Origin: Vigna angularis
Lineage: Eukaryota > Streptophyta > Magnoliopsida > Fabales > Fabaceae
Assembly: GCF_016808095.1 (NCBI RefSeq)
Contig: NC_068972.1
Location: forward strand, 37,479,029-37,543,028
Length of the DNA stretch: 64,000 nucleotides
Direction: 5' to 3'
The notes beneath the pieces are model-generated. The model worked only from the letters and a program-made list of their open reading frames with translations. It had not been told where the DNA came from and made no database searches. The translations under genes were made by a program, and so were the position numbers. This document shows, piece by piece, positions 35,641 to 48,144 of this stretch (positions are counted from its first letter, which is position 1; every line of letters begins with the position of its first letter).

Positions 35641-36834
35641 TTATATGGCAAATTCTTCGTTATCTTTAAAATTAGAAGAAAAATCCTTTATTATTTTTAA
35701 AATTAGAAGAAAAATTGTTCATTATTTTTAAACCAACTCTAGCCCTATTTTTTTACATGTAGAAAAGATTGAATAAACATCTAATAATTATATTCTAATA
35801 ATATAGTTATAGTTGGTTTAAAAATCATGAAAAAAATATTTAATAAAAATGTGAATTTTAATAAAAAAATAAATTTAGACTCAATTTAAAAATAAATTTA
35901 GACTCAATTTAGAAATAAACAAAATTAAAACTCAATTGAATAAAATTAATGAAAATTAGATTTGAATTGAATATAAAATATTGACACATAAGATGATACG
36001 GATGTTAATATTAACTTGACACATAACATTAATACGTCATCATAAAAAAAACAAATGGAACCTAAATTAAAATTGGGACCACATTTAACCATAAAAAAAT
36101 AGTCTTACATTAAACAAAGTTTGACAAAAATAATGATCAAAAGTGATATTAAGCTATAATTTTTCATGATTTATATATAAATTAACTAAATAGTTTTTTA
36201 AATTTTATCTGTAATTTGTTGGAGAGAATTTTACTTTATGAATAAGCTTATTTAAATATGCCTTTAATTCGAATTTTAAAGATAGTTTATTCAATTTTTA
36301 AAGACTTATAGTTTGAATCAGACTCGAATATATCTTTTATCTCGAATTTAAAGATATATATGAATACACTTCTTTAAAGATTTAAATATATATATTTTAT
36401 TTGGAATTTAGTTCATTTATAATATTTCTTTTTATGAATATCAGTCTTTAAAATTCGAATTATTATATCAATCTTTAAAATTACAACAAATGTAACAAAA
36501 GTTATGGTTTAAATGATGATAACGAAAACATATTTTTCAACCATTTTTAAAATTTGATTTTAAGTCTTAAGTTTTCTTTCAATTTAATGTCTAATTTAAA
36601 ATTTAAATGATAATAAAACATATATTTAGAGGTTATAGATTGAAAGTGTTCAAGTTAAATCAGCAGATTCAAATGTTTAAAAAGTAAATTGAAAATATTA
36701 TTTTTAATATATATTTGAATATTAAAATTCGAAGTTGATTAAATTTTAAATACTAATAGTCATAAAAAAGACTAACTATTAAAATTTGAAAGAGTAATTT
36801 AATAATTCGAAATTCTGATTAGAGGTGTCATTTG
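35641..36834. other. AT-rich intergenic DNA
   Basis: The first 95 bases continue the tandem repeat split by the MITE. The rest shows no gene; direct words AATTTAGACTCAATTTA repeat at 35873-35911. Confidence 0.4.
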
Positions 36835-38570
36835 AGCCCTAACTCGTGGGTTGACCCTCATTCCTTCTAAAATCAAGACTCGATTTTCTAACCCACTTAA
36901 TAGGGAGCTTTTTAAAAGCCCCAATCCCCAAAACCCCACATAAAGTGGGTTTGGGTAGGATTAGGATGGAGCTAGCCCCAAAGTAAATTAATTCACTTTT
37001 AATGTTTCTTTAGTTATTTCTTTTATTTATTTTACAATTTCAATAGTTCCCAAATTTTACATGATATATAATATTTTTTTAATTAAATATAAATATTAAT
37101 TTTATAAAAAAATATTTAAAATAATTGTTTAATTATAAGTATATTCTAAATATATAATTTTATTATTTTGGAAAGTTAAAAAAGAAAATTTTAAATTCGA
37201 TTTTTCAATAATCGAATTATGATATCTATATAAATATTTAAAATATTAATTATGGATAGATTTTAAATTCAAATATAGTGTTTGGATGAATTTTTAATAT
37301 GAGTGTAAAATTTTTATTTTTTATAGTTTGTCATATAAAATTCTTTTGTTGAATGTTTTGTATAAATATATATACATTAAAAAATTAAACCACAAACTTT
37401 TTAAAGTTTAAAATTAATTTCACGTAATAAAAGAACTAACTTTTTAGTGAAAATCCTTGTTAGGCAAAACTGTTATAAATATCATATATGTTAGTATACA
37501 AGATCTAGATGTAATTCTGGTGGTTATAAAATCAAATTTTTTATTCTAACCTTTTAGATTAAATTAATATTTTAAAACCAGACCTATCTTTATCCAACAA
37601 AGATCGTTTTTATTGAATTATTTATCATAATTGAGCCGATTGTAATAAAAAATAATTAAATAATATATACAATATTTTTAAATAAATATAACGTTATAAT
37701 ATATAATACTAAAATTAAAATTATTATTGTATTTAATTATTAACATATAAAATAAATAAAAATTATAATAATAAATAAATTACATTAATATCTCTTAAGA
37801 AACTAATAAAAAAGACAAATGAATATAATATAAAATATATGAAAAAACATAAAAATATATAAATTGATGTAAATGACTAAATTATATGTTTCATAAAAAA
37901 AATTCTAAAAGAATTATATAACTTTATAAATAATAAATATTAATTTTATTAAATTTGGAAAATTAAAAAAGTAAAAAAGTTATTAAGTCAAAATTTTAAC
38001 ATGTTCACACCAATTTAAAAAAAATTGTAATTTTGATAACAAATCTTAATCAAATGATATTGATTTAAACTAGTGACAAAATAGATTATCATCTATAAAT
38101 AAATTCGTTAGTCCATCAAAATTTTACAAATTAAATTAAATTTTTTAACTTTCAAACCTATTTTATGTTGATATCTCTGAACCGTCAAATTTACAAACCA
38201 AAATTAAAATGAAAAATATTATCAAAACAGAATTTTGAAATTAAGAAATAATTGTATAAAAGCATTATTATTAAACTTATTAATATAGAAATAGTTATGA
38301 AGTAGAAAATTAATTTTATTGGCAAAAAATTATAATTACACATGAATCAATTATGGTTATAAATTATTACTAACAAAGATAAATATGTGACTCACTACAT
38401 CTTTGTATTTAAAATGAATATTTTTTTCTAAAGAAAAGTCCATGGGTTGACCCTAGCCCATGGGACTTTTGTAAATATTTTGGCCCCGTGGACTTTTTCT
38501 ACAAAGGACTTTTTGGTTTACATGATTTTCCTAATCCTAACCCATGGGGACCAGGGCCAAACTATGTAAG
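36835..38570. mobile_element. probable non-autonomous hAT-like element, ~1.7 kb
   Basis: The left part reads AGAGGTGTCATTTGAGCCCT and goes on to ACTCGTGGGTTGACCCTC; the right part contains CCATGGGTTGACCCTAGCCC and ends near GGGGACCAGGGCCAAACTA. Inverted and direct GGGTTGACCCT, CCCATGGG and GGCCC words sit at both ends and nowhere between. The interior is AT-rich without a transposase frame. Target duplication not found. Confidence 0.45.
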
Positions 38571-40275
38571 AAGGGCCAAATTGAGAACTTTAGTTCTGAT
38601 ATTAAAAATTAAATTAATTAACTAATATTCATTCTAATTTATAATAATAAAAATTAAATTAATTCGAAGAGAATGAACCAAATACTATTCCAAAGAAGCT
38701 CTCGTTATGGAAACAGAATATCTATGATTGTGGGGATTGTGCTCTTGTTATGTTATGATGAGACCAATGGTTCCAACTTATAATTAGGCTTTTACTTACT
38801 GTACCCCATACGTTTTAACTGCACCTATTCTGGGAGAAAAAGCCCATTAATTATAGCTAATTCCACCCTTTCACCTTCGATTTAATAATCAACTCAATTT
38901 TAACAGTTTATTGGTTAGGATATAATGAGGTTTATCTTTTAGCATTTACCCAAAAATAAATCTATTTATAAAAAACATTATATCTATCTTCTTAAATTGA
39001 TTATGATTATCAATACCCTATTTAATTATCGGACTATTTTTATTTTAATAAATATAATAATCGTAAGCAATTAAAACTAATAATAAATAAATGAAATAAA
39101 TTTATTATTTTCTATCTAATTATTTGCTATTTCTTATTTTATCTTTTACTTTCTCTATTTCTTTTCTTTATTATAGTTTACATGCTTAGTTTTAGGTATT
39201 TTTAATAAACTATATATATACTTCAATTGTAACTTTATTGTTTTGTTTTTCAAATGGACAGTGTGAAAGTTAAACTTAATTTGAAGTGGTTTACATTGAA
39301 TTATTATTATTTTATCATTTTATTTTGTTAGAAGACAGCAAATAGTTTTTCTCATATAATAAAAGTAAAACATGAGATGTGATAAGTAACAAATAGCAAT
39401 AGCAAAATAGTTTCATTTTCATGGAATATTAATATGAAAGAATTTTACATTTTCAAAAGTAAATGTTATAAAGATTAATTAACATTTTTCCTGGCAGAAG
39501 TTATAATTTATAATTAGACTGTATCAATCTATTTAATTTTTTTTTCAAATGAGTTTAATTTCTTTTAAATTAGTTTAGTTTTCATTTACCTGACCCTTTA
39601 CAAAATAGACATAAATACAAATATTTATGTAATAAGAATTAAAATATAAAAAATATTTAACTTTTTATATTTATTTATTTACGTAGAATAATCATTAATT
39701 CACAGTACAAACAACACATAAAAAATAAATGAATGAAACAATTTTTTAACATATATATACATGCGAAATTTAAATTATCAGGAAAAAGTACCGACTATTT
39801 TTCGAATTAATTTTTTTTTTCAAGAAAAATTGTTGCGAATTCTTTTTGCAAGAAAATTTTTTGCAGATATTTTTCATAGAAATTTTTGTAAAAAATTTCC
39901 TACAAATTTTTAAATTATATGGTAACTAATTATCCACAGAAGAATTACCCACCAACAACGTTTTACAGAAAAAAAATGATGGAAAACGCGTTTTTTTAAT
40001 TTTTGAAAGAAATTTACAAAAGAAATCTCCACCAAAAATACAAAAAATTATAGTAGTAATAGAAATTTATATATTAAAAAATATATTTTAACTAACAATA
40101 TAATAATATAACTTCATTCAAATGGGAAGATACAACAATTATCGATGAATATATATTAATAATATTCAAAAACAAGTATAAAATATTTCTCTTTAAATAT
40201 TAATATCATTTAATATGAGATTTATAAACCAACCCAAGAATATTCAGGATAAGTTTAATAAATTCTAAGTGGTAT
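38571..40275. other. intergenic, decayed transposon-like DNA
   Basis: No gene. 39790-40060 holds repeated AGAAATTTTTG/CAAGAAAAATT words in both orientations plus AAAGTACCGACTATTTTTC, like a decayed CACTA or Mutator subterminal zone. Confidence 0.35.
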
Positions 40276-41139
40276 TGTAACACCCCAAATTATAAAACAT
40301 CTCACACACCAATTATTTCATTAATAAAGAAAACATCGTACAATATTACAATCCTCCATTTAGGAGTTACATAGTTCACACTGGAAATACATTATATTTT
40401 CACACATAAATAAAACACTCTTAATTTTATTTTTTTTTCTTAAAATATTCTTCAATTTTCTGCTGCTTCCTTCTTCACTTGAATTGGTTCAGACGTCGTT
40501 CCCTCATCTGCTCCCGTATAACAAAAATATTATACGATCATCGCAAAAATAAGATTTTTCCGGCACAAACAAACAAGTAAGGGTGAGCTACCATGCAAAG
40601 TTCAAAGAAAAGCATGACACTATTATTATACGTAATAATTCACCATAAATTCTAGCAAGATGCAATTATCATACTAGACTCTATTATCCGGATATAATGT
40701 TGATGGAAGTCTCGGGTGGTCATGCACTTGTGGTGATTTCAACAACAAAAATTTTTTGGCCAAATATAATATATCACATCACCCACAAGGTTAATCCATT
40801 AATGTCTATAAACATAGACTAGGACCTCCTACTACTCTCACCACATAACACATCCTTCTCTAATTGAGACTGGAAGATTATTAGAGTTTTAGGATCACCA
40901 CCAACAACAGGACCCTCAACATCAACATATACACTAATACCATGCCATTATAGAGTCTCTCCCCGAGACTCATACTATATTTCAAATGCATAATTTCATA
41001 TCAAACATCACAATAAACATTCATAACAGAATTCATACAAGATAATTATAAACAATTAACAATAAAAAAAATATTACTATAAATGGTCATATAAGAATAC
41101 AATATTTGATAATCATAAAAATAATCTTAATATAAAAAT

Positions 41140-41690
41140 TTATGGGGAAACAAGAAGTTGAATCTGGCAGAACCGGTTAGACAACTTCTAATCCATCCAA
41201 AATACAATATAATTAAATAACAAGAACAATACATGTCTGGGGAAATAAGAAGTTGAATCTGGCAGAGCCGGTTAGACAACTTCTAATCCTTCCAAAAATG
41301 CAATAAAATAAATAAGTAAAGCAATAAATAGTTTGAGGAAACAAGAAGTTGAATCTGGCAGAGCCGGTTAGACAACTTCTAATCCTTCCAAAAATGCAAT
41401 AAAATAAATAAGAAAGAAATAAAAAGTTTGGGGAAACAAGAAGTTGAATCTGGCAGAGCCGGTTAGACAACTTCTAATCCTTCCAAAAATGCAATAAAAT
41501 AAATAAGAAAGAAATAAAAAGTTTGGGGAAACAAGAAGTTGAATCTGGCAGAGCCGGTTAGACAACTTCTAATCCTTCCAAAAATGCAATAAAATAAATA
41601 AGTAAAGAAATAAAAAGTTTGGGGAAACAAGAAGTTGAATCTGGCAGAGCCGGTTAGACAATTTCTAATCCTTCCAAAATACAAAAATAA
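41140..41690. repeat. 95-bp tandem repeat, six units
   Basis: GGGGAAA occurs at 41144, 41239, 41334, 41429, 41524 and 41619, exactly 95 bases apart. The units contain GAATCTGGCAGAGCCGGTTA. The middle units are almost identical. Each has an 8-bp inverted pair (AGAAGTTG and CAACTTCT) flanking the conserved core, so each transcript copy could form a hairpin. Minus-strand open frames across the array (41213-41732) are repeat artefacts. Confidence 0.95.
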
Positions 41691-42079
41691 ACAACTAATA
41701 ACATACAAATGGCATAACATAATCAACATCACATTTTACAACTATCACACTTGGATATCAATACAAAAGCATACTCTCATTTAAAATTCAAGATCATACA
41801 GAAACAAAATACTCCATATTCAAGATTTAAGATCAGACAAAAGCAAAATATAGCATATTCAAGACTCAAAATAATACAAAAGGAAATACTCAAGTTAGCT
41901 CCCCTTACCTCTATTCCAGACTTAGTTTCCTCTTCTCAAATCGGTCTCCGGAAACTTCCAGAATTTCCCCTCTTCAACTAGAATTTTTTCAAACTCTCTT
42001 CTCTCACAAATTCTCTAGAATTTTGGTGCAAATTTTCAGCCTCCCCCCCTTGGCTATTTATAGCCAAAAAAAATTACTA

Positions 42080-42275
42080 TTCATTTTTACTATTCATTTT
42101 TACTATTCACTTTTACTATTCATTTTTACTATTAAAAAATTATTTTTTATTCACCATTCTTATCTCTGAATCATTAATTCTACGTGGAGTGTTCTCCTCC
42201 ACAATTTATTTTAATATTTTTTTTAACTATTTACTATTCAATATTCACTATTTACTATTTACTATTCACTATTCA
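42080..42275. repeat. short tandem repeat, TACTATTCA(T/C)TTTT type
   Basis: Five copies of ACTATTCATTTTT or a one-base variant at 42075-42135, and a second cluster of ACTATTCACTATT words at 42230-42280. Confidence 0.75.
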
Positions 42276-42447
42276 CTTTTCTTAAAAAAAATCCTAAATA
42301 AGTTATCAAAAATTTGAAGCTCTCCCTCTAGAATTACTATAATTTTATATCCAAAAATCTACATTTTTTTTTTATCCATTAAAATTATTATTACTAATAA
42401 AATGCTAAAATTTACTATTATAAATATATTTTTTCATGGGTCTTACA

Positions 42448-44689
42448 AATTAAGTTACCAAAATTTCTTAATAATCTTTCCATATTTTATAAACTTATAT
42501 ATTTTCCATTCACAAAGAAATTTATTACTACTAGTAATAAAATTATTATTATTATAGGTATTATTATATCCTATTATTTTCTCTAAAGAATAAATAAAAG
42601 AGAAAAAGGAGGGTATATATTTAGGAGTGTCAAAAAGTGAATTAACTCAATCCATATAGATTAACTTGTATGAATATTGAAGTGTCGGTATTGTTGATTA
42701 TATGGGTGCAATTATAATTACATTTAATATGCATGTATGTTTTGCTCCTCTAATATAATTTTTGTGATTACTCTTCGTAATTACATGACGACAGAATCAA
42801 CAATTTGTAATTACTCATTCCAACCCTTACACAATAGGAGAGCTCACACCATCAAATATTAAATAATAAAAGATTTAAGGCTAAATACTTTTTACGTCCT
42901 CTATTTAAAAAAAATAATTAGACTCATTATTTTTATTTTGTTTAATTAAGTTTTTTAACTTTTAAAAATGATTTAATTTTTTTCTTTCTATTAGATTAAC
43001 ATTAATGTTATGTTTTTACATGTTACATGTTAATTTATGATATTTTTTATTTTTTAAATTATTTATTATTTTATTTTTCATTTCTTATAAAAAAAATCAC
43101 ATGTTAGATCATTACAGTGTCCCATAATAGTATTAATAATATGTGACAGACACGTGTCAGTATTAGTATTAATAATAACATCTTGTAATTAATTTAGAAA
43201 ACTTAATTTGATTATTTTTAAAAACTAGAAAATTTAATTGAATCAAATAAAAATTAGGAGTCTAATTAAATTTTTTAAATAAATTAGAGAACAAAAAAAG
43301 TATTTAGTCTTATATACGTTAAGTAATAATTTTATTTATTTAGTTACATAGTCGTCGTTATATTTCTTCTATGTATCAAAGTGCAATCACAAATTAATCT
43401 AAAATTGTTTTTAATTTTGAATTGTATATCTTGATATAGTTTCAAGAATAAATGAACTAGTTAAAAGTATGGTATACATTGTCTTAACAATAATTTATAA
43501 ACAATCTAAACAAATATTATAAAATAATTGATAAAAATATGCAAATAATATAAAGAAATTATACATAACTTCTTCCTATCCAAATTTGGTGGATTAAGTT
43601 TATTTACTTAAATTTTTCTCCTTTATTTTTTTTAGTTTAAATTATGAAAAAAAATTATATTTTTAAAAAGTTTTATAATATAATGCAAAAATAAAAACAA
43701 TAAAAAATATAAAAGAATCACTTTAAATACTTGAATGTGTTTGATATGTTTAGCCAATAATTAAATATATTATCATTGACTAATTTTACATATTGATAAT
43801 TCTAAGTATTTTTTTTTTCAATTTGGATATCTAGCAGTGATGAAAATATTAACTGCTCATTGGTATGAATTATATAAATTATAATGATATAAAATCTTAA
43901 TATAATTTTGGGTAAAGTTATGTGTAATCTCGGACTACTACAATGAATAGTAAAACTTGTCTGTGAGGAGAATAAATTTAGTGGCTTTTTTTCGAAAAAA
44001 AAAACCTTAATTTAACTTTACTCAATTTTAACTTTTTTTTATAAATTAAAATTAACTATTCAACACATAAAAATTAATTAAAGTTAAGGTGCTTTTCCCG
44101 AAAAAAAGTAATTGAATTCGTTCATGTGGTGAGTGTTTAGATAATCATTATAATTTATTTTTCCTTTAAAAATATATCCAAAAATTTTAAAGCTATAAAA
44201 AAATATGGTAAGATTTTGTTTTTATAAGTTGTAGGAAAAACAAATAAAAGTTTTATAAAAATTAACATTTTAATTAAATTTATTTTATAAGATCATAAAT
44301 AGAAAATTAAATATTTTACTCCTGGTTTTCTTATAAAAATCCATCTTTCTAAAATTATATTCTTAAACTTATGACTTTGAAAAATGTATTCACCGTTCTC
44401 TCTTCCTTTTATATCAGATCCATGATTCGAAAGTGTTACAAGTCTAAATCAAGTTGAGTTTAAAGAGTTAAAAATTTCAATTAAGATTTTGTCTCATAGA
44501 AATTACTTGCATGCATGTTTTACGAGTATTTTGGTATTTCTTATATCATTTGAAGGTCCATTTGCAAAGTGAAAGGGAAGTTAATTTGAAATATTGATTG
44601 AAATACATAGGCTGTGTAATACAGATTTTGGTAACTTCTTCGTTTTAAGATCGATCGAAAGAAATCTAAGATTGTGAAAGTTTGAAGAT
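42448..44689. other. intergenic with two MITE-like structures
   Basis: No gene. 42884-43309 has inverted ends GGCTAAATACTTTTTACGTC and AAAAAAGTATTTAGTC, a MITE of about 430 bp. 43983-44112 is a small foldback (GGCTTTTTTTCGAAAAA against CCCGAAAAAAAGT, with CCTTAATTTAACTTT against AAAGTTAAGG). Otherwise AT-rich. Confidence 0.5.
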
Positions 44690-45304
44690 TCAAGGGCATT
44701 TGGGTCCTCCCCTTTTGGTCTTCCAGTTGTTGTAGCAGGGACATACTTCCTTGTTGCCATAGGTTCCAGGGGGAACACACAGACATTTGGCACAACACTT
44801 CTGGCAGAAGAACAAACAAGGTTTCTTGTACTGTGTCTTTGAACATCTCTCCGCACAACGAGGACCACATTCTGTAATAATTTCATCATTCATTTTCTTT
44901 ATTATATACCAATCTTATATATATATCCATCATTCATTCATACCTTGTGGTTGAAGACTGCCTTCAGTGCTCCCATGCTGTGACTGAATAAGAAAACAGG
45001 GACAAAATCAACACAAGAAAGTAAAAAAAAATAAAAACATGGTTGTTTTGTTACCTTGTTAGGCTGAGGTTCTTGTGCTGGTGCTGGTGCTGGTGCTGGA
45101 GTTGGAGAGTCAGTGGTAGTAGCAGCAACAACAGTCTTAGCCTGAAGATGACAACGTTAGTTTATGCTACAGAAACATATAATGATTCTGTCTGGTGGAA
45201 AAAAGAATGCATAAACCTTGAAGATGTTATCTTACATGAGTCTCCTTGAAAAGAAGAAGCATTGGAAGCAGGCAAAAGAGAAGGATGGTTAGGTTTGTAG
45301 GCAT
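44690..45304 (-). CDS. GASA/Snakin-type cysteine-rich secreted peptide (4 exons)
   Basis: Minus-strand exons 45304-45236, 45141-45055, 44983-44944 and 44871-44690 join to 125 aa, all with GT-AG borders and matching phases. The first exon encodes a signal peptide (MPTNLTILLFCLLPMLLLF). The second encodes a linker with TPAPAPAPAPAQ, the third QHGSTEGSLQPQ. The last exon gives the complete GASA domain with 12 cysteines: ECGPRCAERC, PCLFFCQKCCAKCLCVPPG, TYGNKEVCPCYNNW and a terminal KCP. GASA peptides are secreted, disulfide-rich, and in several species respond to gibberellin or act against microbes (family knowledge). The Pro-Ala linker recalls GASA14-like members with proline-rich spacers, but here it is short. 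No breaks or missing cysteines. Secretion and fold are secure; hormone response cannot be read from the sequence. Confidence 0.92.
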
Positions 45305-45390
45305 ATTGCTGACTCACTGCGACACTCCTTCAGACACAGAGGGAAGTTGTGTTATGTGAAGAATGGTTTCCAAGTAGAGCAGAGTTGGGT

Positions 45391-45400
45391 ACTTATATGG
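45391..45400 (-). promoter_or_regulatory. TATA-like box of GASA gene
   Basis: CCCATATAAG on the minus strand, about 90 bases upstream of the ATG, in a region that is not uniformly AT-rich, which makes it more credible than most TATA matches here. Confidence 0.5.
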
Positions 45401-45404
45401 GAAA

Positions 45405-46007
45405 TTGGCTGAGACTTTGTCCATTTTTTCACCTGAAATTTGATGCAAATGGTAGCGAAGAAACAGCCATTTTTTTTTCATTATGACCACTGCAGATTCT
45501 ACAACATAGCATATTAAATTGGCTCTTCTCACACCTCCTGTTTCTTATCACAACACGTTATCGTTCTCAATCATATGCTGAATTTGTCTCTACTCGTAAC
45601 TATCATTCTTTACTCTCAATTAATATTATTACAATGTTCTGTTAAATTTTCTTAAATTTAAAAAATAAAACATGTATCTAATTTTCATCTAATTTGCAGT
45701 AAAAGTGGTTAATATATGAATATTGAAGAGTTTAGTTTGTCTATTATAAGTTAGAAATAATGAGAGTTTTAGTATAGTACGTGATGTTACATTTTCAGTT
45801 CCTTGATAACCGAAATGAAGGGTTTTTGTGATGCTTGGAAAATAACTCATTCACAAAGTAAGAATAAATATAAGCATTCACCGAGGTTAACAAGTAGATT
45901 CTGATAATATTATTTAATATATAAAAAAAAACTCTGAAAATGTACTTATTTTTGTGAAAAGAAATTATAATCCAAGTGATAGTAGTGATAATTTTGAATT
46001 CTCTAGA

Positions 46008-46069
<62 letters not shown>

Positions 46070-47532
46070 TTATTTATTTATATAAAACTTTTTCAACCTT
46101 TCTATAGCAGTATGTTACTGTCCCCATGAATGTGGAAATGGAATTAGAACGACATGTTGGTGGTTGAAAGAGAGACATGTGTTAGAGAAACTTTGGAACG
46201 TGTCCTTATATTATTATAGCATGGAATCATTAGGGAATATTTATGTGACATAAGAACTTTTGGAACTCATATATAATTTTTTATTCTTTATTATTTGTTC
46301 CAAATGAAGGGTTAGACACCTTTAAAATATAGAATAAAAAATCACTACTTTAAGATTGGAAAATATGAAATATTACATTTTTTAACTAAAAATTTAAATT
46401 GAAGTATAATATATAACAGATGCTGATTTGTAAAATAAAAATTAGAACTTTTATAATTTTTAATCATAATAATACTCCTAAAGATTATTTACCCACATAA
46501 AAAAAAAAGTGAACTTTCTTCTAAAATACTAATGAGGTTTATATTTTAATCCTTTTTTAAAAGATAGAAAGTTTAAGTGAGGAGATTTTACTATATGAAA
46601 GTAGAAAATTGAAAGAAAGATTAAAGAATATGATGGATGCATGTGAATGATAGATTGTGAGATGTGCACATAGAAAGCGATAGAACAAGAAAAAAACAGC
46701 ATACAGTACGATCTCAGCATTTCTTTATCTTGTCTTATTTTTAGAAAGAAACAAGTTTGGGAATCCTTCTAATCACTGAATGCCCGTGAACCCTTTCATG
46801 CATTATTCTTCTTTTTCTTTCTTACTCCTTAATTATTCATAAAAAAAAAACTTTTCTTTCTCAAAATAACCTAAAACAAATCATAGCTGCTTTTTAATTA
46901 ACAACTCATAATGAAATTAAGTATTTCTTAATTGTGCATTACAAAATTCCCAAATAGGATAAGTGGAAGAGAGAGTGAGATGTCTCAACCACACAAAGAG
47001 GAGTATTCAATTTGTTGTGTTGGATTGGTCTCGTGAAGAACCATTTGTTTGTATGTGTCGATTTTTTAGGGTTTTTACTTAAATTTGGATGCTTTTGCTA
47101 ATAATGTATACTATCAAAATTCTCACTCCATTTGTAGTAGGAAGAGATCACATTGCAAGGTATATCCTCAAATCGTTAATTTCGAAAAAAAAAATAATGA
47201 TAATTTTAAATACAAATTTGTTACATTCATATTTAATATTATTTTTCATTTTTTTTATAAAAATAAAAATTCATCTTTTTATAACTATTTTATATTTATA
47301 ATATATGTCAAATGATGTCAAATGAATGGTAATATATATCAACATATTATTATTCATTGAAAAATGTTTTCTCAACACCTCATGTCTACATGAAACAAAG
47401 ATGGTGAAATATATGAATGATATATTAAGATATGATAAAAAGAAATACAGAAAAATAATGAGTTTTTATTAAGTTTATCTTCAATGTACTTACTAAGGTG
47501 GTTTTGAACAACTTTGTTTTAAGAAAAGTTAT
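45405..47532. other. GASA upstream and intergenic DNA
   Basis: No gene seen. (TA)n tract at 46011-46065. Purine-rich or AT-rich otherwise; frames at 46529-46720 and 47085-47315 have no recognisable content. Confidence 0.4.
46011..46065. repeat. (TA)n microsatellite
   Basis: About 55 bp of TA repeat followed by TTTA repeats to 46080. Confidence 0.95.
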
Positions 47533-48097
47533 TATATTGGATATAGTGTATACCGAACAGTTATTAATTGTTAACTGTTCGGTCACCATTACAACAATGG
47601 TCAACCAAACTACCTAAAAGTCAACCAGGACGAATGATTTTTGGGTCAGTGTTTAAGTTATTGGACCAAGGGTCTAGCGGAAGATAAAATAATCAAAGGA
47701 ATAATCAAGAATATCTGATTGAAGATCTGATTAAAGATATTGATAAAGTCGTTTATGAGTAATTAACCGAATTTCCAGGTAAGGTTGTTTTTATTTAGTT
47801 TATGAAACACTTATAAATACAATGACAAGACTAAAGGCCAAGTACGTTCAACTAAGACTCCTCTACGTTCTACTTACATTCGATCAGGACTTAAATACTA
47901 AATTGTGATAAATAGTTCATAAAATCGCTCCTAACTTGAGCGTCAAAGTGTCTTTTGTAGGTACCTCCCCCCATCAAGAGCACAACCGAATGGCATCTAG
48001 AGTCCAAGCAAGCGGAGCATTTGATTCCAGCATCGTAAAGCAGCAAAGCCACGTCAGAAAAGTTAGTCTCTCGGTCATACAAATCCCTACCGAAACA
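47533..48097 (+). mobile_element. LTR, left arm of inverted pair
   Basis: Forward-oriented LTR. It starts near TATTGGATATAGTGTATACC and ends CCCTACCGAAACA. A TATA-like CTTATAAATACAATGAC lies at about 47810-47826, where an LTR promoter is expected. It is the inverse of 48145-48691 at roughly 90 percent by eye, with small indels (for example the extra TTGTTAACTGTTCGG near 47568 and a missing repeat of the ATCTAGAGTCCAA word). Same family as the solo LTR at 15358-15911. Confidence 0.8.
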
Positions 48098-48144
48098 TTT
48101 TGGGCTTCTTCTGTCTGCTCTCGGTCCCACGGTGGGCGTCAAAA
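48098..48144 (-). mobile_element. primer-binding-site and leader remnant between the LTR arms
   Basis: On the minus strand, directly after the right LTR edge, the sequence reads TTTTGACGCCCACCGTGGGA then CCGAGAGCAGACAGAAGAAG. GACGCCCACCGTGGG is close to the TGGCGCCCAACGTGGG-type primer-binding site (tRNA-Lys) used by plant LTR elements. So the right LTR was a 5' LTR with its leader, and an inverted LTR is joined about 47 bp into it. Confidence 0.6.

Larger units (their letters stand above)
40276..42447 (-). mobile_element. gypsy-type LTR, minus orientation, with internal 95-bp repeats
   Basis: Starts TGTAACACCCCAAATTAT at 40276 and ends GGGTCTTACA at 42447; the ends are short inverted TGTAA/TTACA. 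Internal landmarks shared with the LTRs at 52.4-59.2 and 59.6-63.5 kb are GGTGAGCTACC, TCGGGTGGTCATGCACTTGT (about 40714), ACTAGGACCTCCTACTACTC (about 40828) and CCCTTACCTCTA (about 41905). No pol or gag sequence is adjacent, so it is probably a solo LTR. The flanks (GGTAT and AATTA) do not match, so the target duplication is lost. Confidence 0.65.

Noticed and set aside
41213..41732. Repetitive minus-strand protein (LTGSARFNFLFPQT repeated)
   Set aside because: The 95-bp period shifts the frame each unit and all frames are open; it is the tandem repeat translated.
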